Assembly: GCA_900317015.1 (NCBI GenBank)
Contig: ONFH01000201.1
Span: 1 to 5,675 of the forward strand
Direction: 5' to 3'
DNA from: an uncultured Erysipelotrichaceae bacterium
GTDB lineage: Bacteria > Bacillota_I > Bacilli_A > Erysipelotrichales > Coprobacillaceae
DNA length: 5,675 bases
The translations under genes and the position numbers were made by a program. The notes below the pieces were generated by a model that did not search any database, was not told the origin of the DNA, and worked only from the letters and a program-made list of their open reading frames with translations. This document shows positions 4,806 to 5,675 of the stretch, piece after piece. Numbering within the stretch: position 1 is the stretch's first letter; each line of letters begins with the position of its first letter.

Positions 4806-5675
4806 AATATCATCAAAAAGGAAATGACCTCGTCCTCATCATCGACGAGGTCTTTGACCATCAAGACTTAGAAACGTTCTTCCATCACTTTCACTTTTCA
4901 AAGAAAGCCATTCATCTCTTACATCAGAACAAAGGCTACAAGATCAATAATGAATATCAACAGAAAGCCATCTTGCATAAAGGTGACATACTGACCTTAC
5001 ATGCTTATGATCCTGACGATGGAACCTATGAACCAAACTTTGAACCCATCGATATTGCCTATGAGGATGAGCTCTTACTCATCGTCAATAAACCAGCTTA
5101 CCTGCCGGTCTATCCAAGTGATCTATCCAATCATGAATCCCTAGCCCATAGAGTTGCCGGCTATTATATCTCTCAAGGATATGATCTGCCAGTGCGTTAT
5201 ATTCATCGTCTAGATGATGAAACAAGCGGTCTGGTCGTCTTTGTCAAAAGTACGCTTTTCTTACCGCTATTTGACTATCTCTTAAGCATTAAAGAAATCA
5301 AACGTTCCTATCTGGCTTTTGTCGAAGGACGATTCAAAGATCATAAGACCCATAAAATTGAGACGTATCTGGCCCGTGATCGTCATCATGCCAAAAGGAT
5401 GAGAGTCGCGAATAAAGGACAAAAAGCCATCACGTATTACCAATGTCTAGAAAACTATGAATCCTATGCCTTAGTGAAATGCGTGTTAGAAAGTGGCCGT
5501 CGTCATCAGATCCGTGTCCATATGGCCCACATCGGTCATCCGCTCATTGGGGATCCTTTATATAATCCTCATCCCTCGCAAATAAAAAGACAGGCACTGC
5601 ATGCCTGTTCCATTGAGATGATCCATCCGCTTACGAATGAACGATTACTTGTGAGCTGCGATCTTCCTGCTGATC
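4802..5675 (+). CDS. RluA-family pseudouridine synthase, 3' end outside the window
   Basis: Converts specific uridines to pseudouridine in rRNA or tRNA. At least 291 codons are open to the window edge with no stop; family members are usually about 290-310 residues, so only a little is missing. Residues 1 to about 75 look like an S4-type RNA-binding domain. The catalytic domain shows YEDELLLIVNKPA (87-99), then HRLDDETSGL (135-144) with catalytic Asp138, and GRRHQIRVHMAHIGHPLIGD (232-251), which contains the conserved basic RHQIR. The position after the catalytic Asp is acidic (DDETSG), where DRDTSG or DKDTSG is common. ATG 4802-4804 overlaps the TGA of rlmA as ATGA, and no ribosome binding site is seen, so it is probably translated by coupling. 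RluD-like or another RluA subfamily cannot be separated from sequence alone. Confidence 0.92.
   Translation, partial: MKYHQKGNDLVLIIDEVFDHQDLETFFHHFHFSKKAIHLLHQNKGYKINNEYQQKAILHKGDILTLHAYDPDDGTYEPNFEPIDIAYEDELLLIVNKPAYLPVYPSDLSNHESLAHRVAGYYISQGYDLPVRYIHRLDDETSGLVVFVKSTLFLPLFDYLLSIKEIKRSYLAFVEGRFKDHKTHKIETYLARDRHHAKRMRVANKGQKAITYYQCLENYESYALVKCVLESGRRHQIRVHMAHIGHPLIGDPLYNPHPSQIKRQALHACSIEMIHPLTNERLLVSCDLPAD

Overview
The window looks like a chromosomal segment of a low-GC Gram-positive (Firmicutes/Bacillota) bacterium. AGGAGG-type ribosome binding sites, TATAAT promoters, CcpA-like catabolite sites and a class II aldolase support this. The overall flavour suggests an Erysipelotrichia-like gut lineage, but that is a guess from style and not from a marker gene. 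No mobile element, CRISPR array, tRNA or rRNA gene was seen, and nothing here amounts to a new defence or mobile system.

Layout from left to right. Positions 1-82 are non-coding: the right arm and T-run of a terminator from an unseen + strand gene, then three small inverted repeats. Next is a strong terminator with a UUCG loop that ends a minus-strand class II fructose-bisphosphate aldolase gene (128-997). A 186-base divergent region (998-1183) holds the aldolase promoter, a promoter for the next gene and two cre-like sites. The + strand gene at 1184-1849 encodes a secreted protein with a PPC-like domain and a fibronectin-III-like domain. It is interrupted by one in-frame TAA at codon 53, and everything else about it is intact. 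A bidirectional terminator follows.

A three-gene minus-strand operon comes next (3828 down to 1874): an 84-residue helical protein of unknown function starting at GTG, a Sel1-repeat protein, and a SpoU/TrmH-family RNA methyltransferase. Both junctions overlap by exactly 14 bases. Its promoter is overlapped by an 18-base perfect palindrome, a likely operator. Diverging from it on the + strand are an RlmA-type 23S rRNA guanine-N1 methyltransferase (3999-4805) and an RluA-family pseudouridine synthase (from 4802, cut by the window edge), coupled by an ATGA overlap.

The right half is therefore an RNA-modification neighbourhood: three RNA-modifying enzymes in two divergent transcription units about 170 bases apart. 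The left half is central glycolysis next to a possibly sugar-repressed secreted protein. The points most worth a second look are the nonsense-interrupted secreted gene, the palindrome over the operon promoter, the cre-like pair, and the row of hairpins at the left edge.
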